Positions 37,095-49,274 of a DNA stretch of 64,000 nucleotides are shown one piece after another. The translations under genes and the position numbers were made by a program. Source of the stretch: Epiperipatus broadwayi (lineage: Eukaryota > Onychophora > Udeonychophora > Euonychophora > Peripatidae); the NCBI GenBank assembly GCA_028023455.1, contig JAQFVV010012489.1, forward strand, positions 3,411,881 through 3,475,880, written 5' to 3'. The first letter of the stretch is position 1, and every line of letters starts with the position of its first letter. Below the pieces are notes generated by a model. That model saw only the letters and a program-made list of their open reading frames with translations. It did not search any database and was not told where the DNA came from.

Positions 37095-37800
37095 CAACTA
37101 GATTTCAATAATTTGTTTGAAAAATAATATTGAAAACTTTAGGTATAATAAATACTACTGCGATTTTTCAAAGAAATAAGTATTATGTTCATAGAAATTA
37201 AATTTTCAAAATCCTTTTGTAGCTGTTGTTATAATTAATTGATGGTAAATAAAACTATCACTTCATTTTACATGTTTTCAGAATATGGTTCTTTGATAAC
37301 AAGATTTAAATGTTGTCATGCCTGAATCTAATAAAATTTATTTTATATTCATTTGTAGTTCTATATATATGCTACTAAAAATAAATATAACTATGAATAA
37401 ACAATGTTTAAAAGTATATGAAAAGTGACAGAGTGTTTTCAACCAGAATTCAAAGTTCAGGTTGTAAATTTGTTATTTTTCAGTTAAGCAGATTTAAAAT
37501 AAAGTTTATTTACAGTATTAAACATCTGCTGTTTTAACTATTAGTTTAAATCTTCTTCCTCATTATATATATATATTCTGTATTTGTTTAAGCAAGGTTA
37601 AAAAATAAGAATGTTAAAAAATTTAATAAAAGTACTTTGGGATTTATTATAGTTATTTATAAAATATATTATCACCACTATAAGTCTATTACGTGTTTAT
37701 CAAACAGTTGATAAAGTAAAAGTTGGGAGAGGAGTAAATTGACGCTTGAAAATAAAAATGAACAATTTTCTCTACATAAATACTCTTCATGTAAAATAAT
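37093..37800. other. AT-rich non-coding stretch
   Basis: Nothing recognised. A short TA run at about 37566-37575 and another just before 37811. Confidence 0.5.
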
Positions 37801-37820
37801 ATATATATATGAGGGATGAT

Positions 37821-37875
37821 GACCTGGGCCAACTGATGAGTGCTGGTTCAGCACAAAATGCATCTTGGGGTTCAT
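37821..37875 (+). ncRNA. Type I hammerhead motif with strong stem II
   Basis: The core CTGATGA is at 37833-37839. Stem II is a perfect 6 bp, GTGCTG/CAGCAC with loop GTT (37840-37854), closed by the usual G-C pair. The second core strand is AAAA (37855-37858) in place of GAAA, a change at an essential G. Stem III is AT/AT with loop GC, giving cleavage after ATC at 37864. Stem I pairs CCAA with TTGG, and GACC with GGTT outside an internal loop. The family matches the pair at 45.99 and 46.16 kb. Fold good; activity doubtful because of the G to A change. Confidence 0.7.
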
Positions 37876-38768
37876 TTGTCTTTTATTGTATCTTTATTTA
37901 TATAAAATTATTTATGAAAAAAGAGGTTGGAGAGGTGTGGAAGTTGTTTATTTATATTTTTTATTATACAGCCATATATATGAGTAACAAAATTGAAACA
38001 TACTTTAATTAATACATATGGGAAGAAATGCCTGCCCTTAAGCCATCCAATTGTAAATCATCGAAGTTTCAAAGTTATATTCAATAATTATTCCATTTAT
38101 TTATTTATTCACTGTATTGAATGAAACTTTGTTTATATTAGAATGTATATTTTGATCCTTATTAATAAAACTAGTTTAGTCCTGAAATGAAGCATAAATA
38201 ATTGTTTATATTTGCAGGACTTTATATAAAAAGAAATAAAGTCGTGTTTAGGTTATACAATCTATTAATCTTTCATTGAAATTTGTGACAGTTTTAATAA
38301 AATAACATTCATCCTTGTGAAGGCTCAGGTTTTAATGAAGAACTGTTATGTCTTAAGTAATAATGAGACTGAGTAGGAATCATAAAACAAACATTCATAT
38401 GCATAGTTAATAGTTGACTATTTAGATTATATAGATATAAAAGTTTTTTTTTTATTAAAATAAATTTTAGAAAGAGATAAAATAATATACTTAAGCCATA
38501 ACAGTTTTTTATTAAAACGTTACTCTTAACAAGAATAAATGTTATTTCATCGAAACATCAGAAATTTGAAAAAAAAAATAATGCATGGTATAACCCAAAT
38601 AAGACGTTACTTTCATCATATGACTATAAAAATATTCATTATAATATATTTGGAATTTTATGGTATAGTTTATAGCCTTCTATGTTCTCAACTTGGGAAA
38701 TAAACTGAAGTGTGGTGAATTTTGAAAATTGTTACTAGTTTAGAGAAGATTCAATTATTGGCTTGAAA
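37876..38768. other. AT-rich non-coding stretch
   Basis: Nothing recognised. Ends at the left target-site duplication of the next SINE. Confidence 0.5.
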
Positions 38769-38784
38769 TGGATTTCTTGCATTT

Positions 38785-38888
38785 TTTTTCCTCATGTGTC
38801 ATAGCATCAGCCAGAAAGTGAACCTGCTAACCCAGGACAACTACTTGTTAAGCAGCTGTTGCTGACCTCTTGACCACCAATGCTTGAC
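38785..38888 (-). mobile_element. tRNA-derived SINE, copy 3, with 16-bp target-site duplication
   Basis: It is flanked by perfect 16-nt repeats TGGATTTCTTGCATTT (38769-38784 and 38889-38904). The body is the reverse complement of the SINE family. The T run on the left is the A tail. The anticodon-like area is degenerate. Confidence 0.88.
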
Positions 38889-38904
38889 TGGATTTCTTGC
38901 ATTT

Positions 38905-39950
38905 CTTGGATGAAAAATGACAATAAACAGACATAATGTTTATTATCCAGATTGAACATGACATTCTCCTTACTCTTGAATAGACCACAGAGAAAATTAA
39001 TATAATATTTCCTATGTTTTTAATAAGAATTATGTTTTATGCAGTATTTGGAAGATTATTCAAATGTAAGGTTTAACTTTAATAAATAAAGTGTATCAGG
39101 TCAATTATTTTTCTCTATCTCATAAAACATGATATTATCATGCCATAGTAATAGTAAGATTGTATAAAAACATTTTTTAATCTTCTATTATATTTCTTTA
39201 AATTCATTTTTATTTCTATATTTTATTATTTTCTACTCAGTAGTTTCATATACAGTTTGTTCATTATGAACTGTTTATGTTGTTATTTATCTGAACCAAG
39301 TGCACAATGAAGTAATATATTCAACAATTGTTTTATTTAATTGAATGTATTTTGCTAAAAATTATTTCTCTACATTTTTTCTTACAAACATATAAGAATA
39401 TGAAGAAACAGTTATGCAAATAGATTTAGTAGGTTTGAAATACTTACTTATGTTATTGAACAAGATAATAAACTGAGCAGCAAATCCCATAAAACAGAAT
39501 TTGGAGCATATTTTACTCTCATATAATTTAACACTTACATATATGTATTTAGAGATTAATTGCTTCAAAAATGTATTAGGACCAAGAATGAATAGTTTAA
39601 AATATCCTATCTACAAACTTTCATACAAATATTTTTTTCTGAAAGATTGATCATTTTAGTAATAAAATAGTTGTAGGAGATAATGAGGTAATAACAGTAT
39701 TTTTTTTAAAATACAAGTACATACTAACATAAAAGCACTGCTTTTATGTGTGATTGCAAATTCTGAATGTAAAACAATACTTGAAACTGTTCTGAACAAA
39801 ACTCATCTTCCAGAAAAATTCAGTTTAATTAAGCTAGTAGATGACTGTTTGTTTTTAAAGAATGACTATGGATGCTAACAAGCCATTATCTACTTCTGAA
39901 CTTATAGTTATATCTGCGAAAGGTTAATATATATATATATGATACTGATG

Positions 39951-39952
<2 letters not shown>
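38905..39952. other. AT-rich non-coding stretch
   Basis: Nothing recognised. Confidence 0.5.
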
Positions 39953-39979
<27 letters not shown>

Positions 39980-39989
<10 letters not shown>

Positions 39990-40495
39990 CATACGCATGG
40001 TGGTGTTTTTGGTAGAATGCCATCTATTGTCATAAATACAAGCGTTAGCAAGTTTGAACTTGTGTTTTTTTGTTTTTCATAAATGTACCTTTGAGGTCTT
40101 TCTTGCAATGATATATATTGCAGAGGCTTCTACTATGTGGTGATGCTGAACTGATATCAGACCCATGTAGCTATCTGGCTTCCTATGCTGAGTTTGAAGA
40201 CATTATGTGTCTAAAAAATTCATGCTTGCAAGCTGAATAGAAACTGTTTTATAAATGCTCAGAGTTTGTGCTTAGATCTAGTTTCTTATTCCTGTCTTTC
40301 ACTGATGATAGCAAATAGCTTGAAATCATGATCTGAAAGTGGAACTAAAGTTAGAGATAGTGAATGCTTGCTCTGACGTTTATGTAAACAAAACATACGC
40401 TTGATGGTGTTTTTGGTAGAACGCCATCTATTGTCATAAATACAAGCATTAGCAATTTTTAACTTGTGTTTTTTTGTTTTTCATATATATATATA
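39980..40495 (+). mobile_element. 404-bp hammerhead-type unit in tandem (1.2 copies)
   Basis: TAAACAAAACATACGC recurs at 39981 and 40385, a 404-bp period. The body contains CAATGATATATATTGCAGAGGC, CTGAACTGATATCAGACCCAT and GAAGACATTATGTGTCT, homologous to the units at 15.6-16.7 kb. It contains the hammerhead at 40296-40340. TA arrays bound both sides. No coding capacity. Confidence 0.8.
40296..40340 (+). ncRNA. Type I hammerhead ribozyme motif with intact core
   Basis: The core CTGATGA is at 40302-40308 and GAAA at 40322-40325. Stem I is six perfect pairs, CTTTCA (40296-40301) with TGAAAG (40334-40339). Stem II is AGC/GCT with loop AAATA, flanked by a U-U mismatch next to the core. Stem III is ATC/GAT with loop AT (40325-40332), and the cleavage triplet is ATC ending at 40333. 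Both conserved core strands are intact, so this is among the best candidates for activity. The U-U in place of the usual G-C at stem II is the main doubt. Confidence 0.82.
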
Positions 40496-40504
40496 TAAGC
40501 CAAT

Positions 40505-41298
<794 letters not shown>

Positions 41299-44200
41299 TG
41301 TACCCTCACTTCCCGATATATATAATATAACTTAAAATATGACTAGCTCAATTAAATCGTTATGCTCGGCTAAAATATGTACAACTATCATTAATATATT
41401 TTTATAATACTATATCTCATCAGATTCATTATAACTTACCAAAATTAATATAGTTCAATATCATGTACTAATTAAATAAGTATTTATTAAAATCATGAGA
41501 CTATGAAGTGAAGTTACAAGTGGTAATTGAATTTACATTGAGCTAATGTCTTCCCAAGACACTATCTCAATGGCATAAGAATACTATTACCTCTTTATTA
41601 TCTCATTACTACATCTACAGCACTCTTATGTCTTTTATAAAAATTAACTAACTTCAATAATAATAATAAATGAATCTCAATCTTTTATTAAGGAAATATA
41701 ATTAAATAATCTCAGGTTCTTTTAATTATTTTAAAGTAATAATATTTCTTGCAGATAGGCATGATAAGGGATTTAATATCAAACCTAACTACACCTAACT
41801 TATCATAATAATAATAACTAACAATAATAATTTCTAGTGTATAAATTAATCTTATCTATTTTATTATACTATTAATCATTAAGGAAATAAGTGAATCATC
41901 TACATGTCTTTCATTTTCATATAGTATCTTAATTTAAAAATTATACTAAAATCTTGTAATTTAATAATATGTGGCAATAAATAATATTATACTCTTATAT
42001 TGTGCATTATAATTACCTTGTGACCATTATAATATTATATGTTAATGTCAATCAATTTCTATAAATTATATTAAGAAAATACTGTGTTTCTTTTTAAAAT
42101 AATAATAATAAATTCATATTGTGCAAATATTATGTTTATTCAAATTATCTGTTGTCAAATGCTGTGGTGTAAAATAATGAATTCGACACACTTTTAAAAC
42201 AACTTAAACAAATTTATTTACATCAACTTTAATAAACAACTTATGTACATTATTTACATTACAAGTGGAAACCAAAGAAAATAAAAAATAAGAAAAATAA
42301 TAATACAAGATTTTTACACTGTTACTATTTCCATAAACATAAATAGATAATCCATACATTTCTTAAATGTTTTATCAGTAACATTTAATTAAGTTTATGA
42401 ACTTAAATCTTAATAGATATCATTTGTCATTAGTTAGTACAAAAGAAGACTTTTATGTAAAATATCACTTATGTAGCATATGTAAAATAAACAAACTTTA
42501 ACAATTTAAAAATGCTACTTCACTTAAGTATTATTGCTATTTCTATTATAATGTATTAGTATGTATTACATTTACTATTAGCATTAATCACATATCAACT
42601 AATGTATAGACTGATATAACTTTATAATATAACAACATTTATTGATTATATAATTATTTACTTCATTCTGATGTAATTTCATAATGTATGTCTTACCAAA
42701 ATATGCAATACATATATGTTCTTTTCTTAAAATAATATTTAAAATTATTCAACAATTTCAAATTTTATAAAGTATTATATTAAAATAAAATTCTATGATT
42801 CTTTTCTATTTAAACTACTACTCTTCTCTACTCGTAATTCCTATTCCTTCCTAATAAAATTCTATCTACAAATATCATTTTGACCTTATTTAACTTCAGT
42901 AACAGCTTACCAATTTTTAAAAAAAATATACGACTATCCAAACTCTCTTATACCTCATCATCTATATACGATAAACCCTTCAATCAAAATATAAATTTCT
43001 ATATAAAATTAATTTAACTTATCTAATAAAAATAAAATATAAATATTTTAACCTCTTACTAACTTGAAAATAAATATAAATAACTCATACTAATATAATA
43101 AATCAAATTCCTAATATTGTAACAGAAATATTAAAACTTATTCACGAAAGAATCATATAATTATTTCTGGATTTCTCTTATTACGTTGTAATAAATTTAT
43201 ATCATAAATTTAAAGTATGCATATTAAAATAAAACTGTTATTACTAATATTATGCGTGTATATTCTTTAATTATTTATACATTCATTCAACAATCAAATA
43301 ACATTTGGTTGATCTAAAGAAAAAAACAAAGCAAAATACATCAAATTATTACTATTATATAATTTTTACCATAAATGATACTCCAATTTATAATCCGCCA
43401 CACAATGTCCTCCAGGATTATAGTTTTACAAAATAATTTCACATTTATACTCAACAATTATTCTTTAAAATATTACGTGTTGTATAATTATATAAAAATA
43501 AACTTTATGAAATTAAGTGTTATATTAATATTTAGTTACTTTTTTAAAAAATGTACCTCTCTTATCTTTAATAGATCAATAAATAATTAAATATCTATGT
43601 TAGTTAAGAAAAACAAAATATGTTACATAAAATCCAACGGTGTCTTCTTTCCACCCATAATTGTTCTTTTTTTCCTAGGCACAAACTTTTACCAACATTA
43701 CTTCCTTTTCCGGTACATCACGTGTTTTTAAAAGTTTTTATGAAATAAATGAAAAAACGTTCTTTTTTTTTAAAAATAAAATAAAATAAGTTCCACCATA
43801 AAGAAACAAAAATAATAATTAAAACAGTCTAAAGGATCCGGATTCATTTCTTTAAAGAAAAATTATTTAAAAGTTATTATTTCTAGGATTAATCAATAGT
43901 TTATAATGTTCTTATTTAATTATTATAAATTGACTTGGATATCCACGTATACTTATTTGCGCATTCCTTAACAAATATTTATGTAAGATTAATTTCTAAA
44001 TTCTTCTGTACGACCAGTGTCCAGACTTTACTATAAAATATTTTATTTACAGGTATTTTTTTACCAATTAAATTTCCGATTTATTTGCCTTTTAAAACTA
44101 TCGAAATCTAGTCTTTTAAACCACAAAGACTTAACAAGGCAAGTACTTCTGTAATTATTATTAATTACCATATCTTTACCAAGATATATACTTAAATTTG

Positions 44201-45606
44201 TATTTTAAAAATACTTTCTTCATAAAGAAGTATTTATCTTTCTTTAAAATATTTTTTTATAAAAATTAATTATAATCAACTTTTAAATTCATATAATATC
44301 CAATATATGACTTTTATCCAACTAGTAATTCTCCTAGTTAATCCAGCGTTTGTTATATTTTTAGTATAAAGTCTCCAATACATTTTATCCTTATACGATG
44401 CTTTCATGATTATTTGATAGTAAATTGAGCTTCAATAGAGACGATCAATAGGGAATTATAAATAAATTAGCACTGCATATTTAACGGTAAAACTTTTATA
44501 AATTATTTAAAACTACTCTCTTATAATTTTAAAATGATTACGAGAGCGTCTATAATTTTACTTAGCTATATCTAATAGCACACTTCACTTAAAAGAAATC
44601 ATAATCATAATTCCCCCTGAACAATTGAACCTTGGTTTTATACCGGAATACATTCCCCACTTGATTGGTAAATTAAACAATCACCTTGCTAGCCTATTTA
44701 CATATTTTACCAACAATACAAAATTAAAAATAAATAATGACTTATTTAATATTTATTATTTATTACATTATTAAATTCTTAAATGGATCTTTATCATTTA
44801 TTTAAATCCATTAAACATTTTGTTAAAATATATTTTTTACTTTATTTCACTTTTAACTTTTATAAGACTATTTTTTAAACAAACTAAGTCTATTTTTATA
44901 CGTTACGTTTTTTTAAACAGTATTTTAAAAATCAGATTTAATATTTCACATTAATTATCTTTATTTTTATCTCGTGATAGCCAATATAATATTTATAAAT
45001 TTTATAATAGAATTTTAGAACAGTTTTGCAACTTTACTAAAAAAAAACTTACAAGCATGTGTGTACATATGTCTATCTATCATCTGTTTTACAACACAGA
45101 TACAAACGCTTGTAATTATCTAAAAATAAACTAACAATTTAATTTTAAAAATAAATATTTTTAAAATAAATAATATATTATAACAACTTTAAAATAATAA
45201 TTCGATATTATTAAAATCAAATATTAATCTTCTATTATATACTATTAATAATTAATATATTTACATTCACTTATTAAATATTAATCTTTATCAACAATAA
45301 ATATATGCATTTAATTTTAATTTGTCTTTTTTAAACTTTTAGCTTTAAACATTTATTTACAAAACTTATTAATGCAGTATTAATCATGGCCAGTTTTCCC
45401 AACCATATAATATTATCACTTTTTATTGAAACGTCTCTCTCAAACATTAGCACAATTTCACATATCAAATATTCATAGATTACTTTAATTAAACTTTTTG
45501 AAAGATTATCATAATAAAATCAACATCATATAGCTAAATATATCTTAAATTTAAAATTTTTAATAAATTGATACAACAATTCATGGCGACCCATACAAAA
45601 GGGCAC
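41299..45606 (-). repeat. Family 1 long non-coding repeat, copy 2
   Basis: It starts TGTACCCTCACTTCC and ends GGGCACA, with ATAT-type flanks. ATGGCATAAGAATAC is at about 41570. 4308 bp long, no coding frame. The homologous place of the copy 3 microsatellite holds only short ATA runs (about 41808-41835). See copy 1 for the class argument. Confidence 0.7.
44636..44668 (-). promoter_or_regulatory. CCAAT plus TATA box in family 1 copy 2
   Basis: On the minus strand CCAAT (44668-44664) then TATAAAA (44642-44636), with a 21-bp gap. The TATA lies about 960 bp from the upstream end of the element. Confidence 0.55.
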
Positions 45607-45916
45607 AATATATATATATATATTAATTAATTAAAATTTATGTGTATATATATATCAATTGTTTAAAAACTATTGCTTTTTATATTAGATAACTATAAAT
45701 AAATTGTCGATTTGATGCTAAGTTAATGACATTACTGCCATTAATATATTGCAAATAAAGTAAATTTCTTATTCAATTCAGAAAAAAAAAACCTGAGATA
45801 TTTTTATAATAATTTATAATGATAAAAATATAGATGTATCATTTCTGAATAAGTGAGTGATTAAAATTAATATCACTGAAACACAGATTTATTATATACC
45901 TGTGTCTATATATTTA
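45607..45916. other. AT-rich non-coding stretch
   Basis: TA runs around 45610-45655. No coding feature. Confidence 0.5.
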
Positions 45917-45989
45917 ATATATAGGGTATATGAACACAGACTTTCACATGACCGACCACTCGAACACATATGTTGAAAAGATAAATAAT

Positions 45990-46045
45990 CACCAATATCG
46001 TATTTCATGCTAAACCAGTAATCATCAGTTGGTCCAGATTACCAC
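45990..46045 (-). ncRNA. Type I hammerhead motif with intact core strands
   Basis: On the minus strand CTGATGA (46028-46022) and GAAA (46006-46003). Stem III is AT/AT around ACG, with cleavage after ATA at 45996. Stem I pairs ACCAA with TTGGT and, past an internal bulge, AATC with GATT. Stem II (46021-46007) is only partly paired, with T-T next to the core and an A-C mismatch. Confidence 0.72.
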
Positions 46046-46144
46046 CTCTACACATATAGGCTATAAATACTGTCCATTAAAGTATGAAGATTGGCTATGT
46101 CAATATATATCTGAGCACTTATAGCATATATGTGTAGAGATGAT

Positions 46145-46198
46145 AATTTGGACCAACTGATGATTGCTGGTTTAACATGAACTACGTATATTGGTGAT
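46145..46198 (+). ncRNA. Type I hammerhead motif, GAAC variant
   Basis: CTGATGA is at 46157-46163. The second strand is GAAC (46179-46182), so the first stem III pair is lost. The rest of stem III would be TA/TA, with cleavage after TATA at 46190. Stem I ACCAA/TTGGT. It is the partner of the minus-strand motif in the same palindrome. Confidence 0.62.
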
Positions 46199-46303
46199 TG
46201 TTTATCTTTTCAACATATATGTGTTTAAGTATATCAGTGTTATTAGATAGAGTGGAGAGTGGTGGGTCATGTGAAAGTCTGTGCTCATATACCCTATATA
46301 TTA

Positions 46304-48140
46304 AAATTAATATCAATAACCAAGTGATTTATTGCTTGGAGATTCATAAGAAGTTTGAGATCAAAAGTGACAAAACTGGGTTGGAATCCATTGATCTTGT
46401 TTTCATATTTTGCCATTTTACCACTGCATCAATTCACACAGGGCAACAGTAAAATGAATTTAAAGCTTTATAATGACAACAATAATTCAGAGGCTAAAAC
46501 CCAGTGATGGATAAAAAGAACAAAAAGAGTATTTGGTAAATTAAAAATGTGATGAAAATACAGATAATTTTTTGACCCGAGTACCTGAGATTATTTATTG
46601 ATATATTAGAACTAATTTATGAGTAAAAGTATTATAATCTTATTAAAGCAGTAGATAACATTATATTTTATGATAATTATGACATTGTGTACAGGGAAAG
46701 TACTTTGATAATTTTTTGAAATAGGATTACAAGCTGTCAGATGGATGAATAATTTATAATAGAAATATTCAGCTTGATAACATTAAACATTGTAGTATTT
46801 TAAAATAATTATATATTTCATCAAAATACCTGATAAAGTGTTCAAATTGTTGGTAAAATGTTAACTTCAAATGTTTTAGAATTTTTGAAAAGTATGAACT
46901 TATGTAGTTATATTCCTTTTGTTTTATTTAAAAAATGAAAAGGCAAAAATAAACTGCATTGATTTTGTGAACTATCAATATTATTAATTATAACAAAAGT
47001 ACTTTCAAACAATTTTAATGCATTTATTGCTTCTAGATATACATGATTATTTACTGTATCTCATATAGTTATATAAGTATAATTTTTGCTATCAAAAAAA
47101 TTTAAAAAAATATGAGTTAATTTTGTAACATGATGATTGCCTAGAGTTGTAGTGTTCTGACAATTCTTTTTGCCAGTTCCAATGCTGATTTTTAAAGTAT
47201 TCTTAAAAGTTTGAATGCAACCTGTGATTAATTGATTGAGTAATGATATTTATAAAATACATGACTATATGTTTATCTGCCAGTAATGGAAAACAAAACT
47301 AAAAATGTTTGGTTTCAATAGTTATCAGATTAAAAAAACAATACTATACATCTTTGAGATTAGCTAGAAAAATGGTTCAATAAGTATTCAGATGCATCTC
47401 AGATTTTTTTAACGTGCTACTTCGACATTTAACAAGTAAAAAGTTATAATAATTTAATCACTTATATAATATCAAGATCATAAGACTAATTAATATATTT
47501 TTCAGTTTACTGGAAATGATAATATTTTATTTAGAATTTTTAAAATCTCATGCTCATTTTCATTGGATTAGAAAGATGAAGCAAAAAAAAACAGCAATAT
47601 AACTTCCCAAAATAATTTATGCTAATACTTGCTCTCAAATAATTTCAATTATACATATGTTGACACTAATGTAATGGGAAGATTATGAAATTCAATCAAT
47701 ATGCTCTTCACTTGCTGGATGAACAGTATAAATGTCATGACTGTAAATTCACATTTTTATTGTAATGGGCATGTGAGCCAAATGAATAATATAATATTTT
47801 TTTAAAGATTATTTTATGGTGAACTTGAGCATAGTTTTGTGGATGAGGTAGGCACATTTATGTTATAAAAATTATCTCAAAGATATTCTAAATCGGTGGT
47901 ATGAGCATGAATAGAATAAATTAAAAAAATATAACTAAATACTGATTGAAATATCTTTTTAGAAAGAGAAATTTTCTAACTGAATAAATTAAAAAATAGT
48001 ATTGCAAAATAGTAAAAAAAAAATAGAATAATGACCAAAATATATACTATATGTGCATATATTTATGGTTTACTATATGTACATATATTTATGGTTTAAA
48101 GAAAGGTTTATAAAGTTATTTTGAAAGTAATTTCTAGTAT
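46304..48140. other. AT-rich non-coding stretch
   Basis: Nothing recognised. A short direct repeat (ATATATTTATGGTTTA) lies near 48056-48098. Confidence 0.5.
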
Positions 48141-48146
48141 ATTATT

Positions 48147-48178
<32 letters not shown>

Positions 48179-48197
48179 TATTATTATTATCATCATC
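48141..48197. repeat. (CAT)n microsatellite
   Basis: ATC/CAT triplets flanked by ATT triplets. The Ser/Leu-run open frame over it is an artefact. Confidence 0.95.
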
Positions 48198-48999
48198 TTT
48201 TTATGAAAATGAGATGGCTTTACTGTTTTCAGAGGAAAAGTTATTGATGATGATGATGATCTTAACAATTATCAATAATACTATAAAGTGTATTGAAGAT
48301 GAAATGAATTTTCCAATAATTTTTAACAAATTATGAATATAATTTTCTTTACTTTAAGCTTTGTTTAGTTTATATAATTAAGTTTGTTTATTTAAAATTT
48401 TATTTTTGCATTGTTTATTGTGACAAATAGTAATTTTCTAAAAATAAAAAATAAAATTAATGCAATTTTAGAAACTAAATAAAAAAGAGTTTATATTGTA
48501 CCCTCACTTCCAGGAAATGTGTAATTATAGTAAATGGATCTACCTCAGATAAATAATTATGTTCATCTAAAATGCATCTAAATCAACAATAACTATATTC
48601 TTTAATAATATCAACTATCAAATTAGCTTAACTAATAATTAATAATATAGTTCTGTATTATAAAATTAAATAAATGACTATCTAATCAAATCATGAGACT
48701 ATAAAGTGAGTTTACAAGTGGCAGAGCGAATACATTAAGCCAATATCCCACTGGATATCACCCTAATGGCATAAGAATACTATCTCTACTCCTATTCCTT
48801 AAATACTACATTTATAGTACTCTCATGTCTTTAATCAAAATTAATTAAGTAAATAACTCTTAATATTTTAATCTAACTATCTTCATAAAATTGATTTAAC
48901 TCAAATTATCTCAGGTTCTCTTAAATTACTTCTAAATTAAGTATAACTCTTGTAATCAAGTATGATAAGGGATTTAATATCATTCCTAACTACCATTTC

Positions 49000-49274
<275 letters not shown>

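Larger units (their letters stand above)
45917..46303. mobile_element. Head-to-head pair of hammerhead elements
   Basis: Arms of about 145-180 bp (45917-46058 and 46120-46303) are reverse complements: AATATATAGGGTATATGA... and ...TCATATACCCTATATATT, with CTTTCACATGACC and GGTCATGTGAAAG inside. Each arm carries a hammerhead: minus strand at 45990-46045, plus strand at 46145-46198. The centre (about 46060-46120) is unpaired. An 84-codon frame (46198-46452) is chance. Confidence 0.8.

Noticed and set aside
41299-45606. DNA transposon with terminal inverted repeats as the class of family 1
   Set aside because: The inverted match at the ends is only about 8-13 bp and the ends are TG...CA, which fits LTR-type termini at least as well. 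No transposase trace was seen, so I left the class open.
46198-46452. 84-codon plus-strand frame
   Set aside because: It starts inside the hammerhead palindrome and has no domain.
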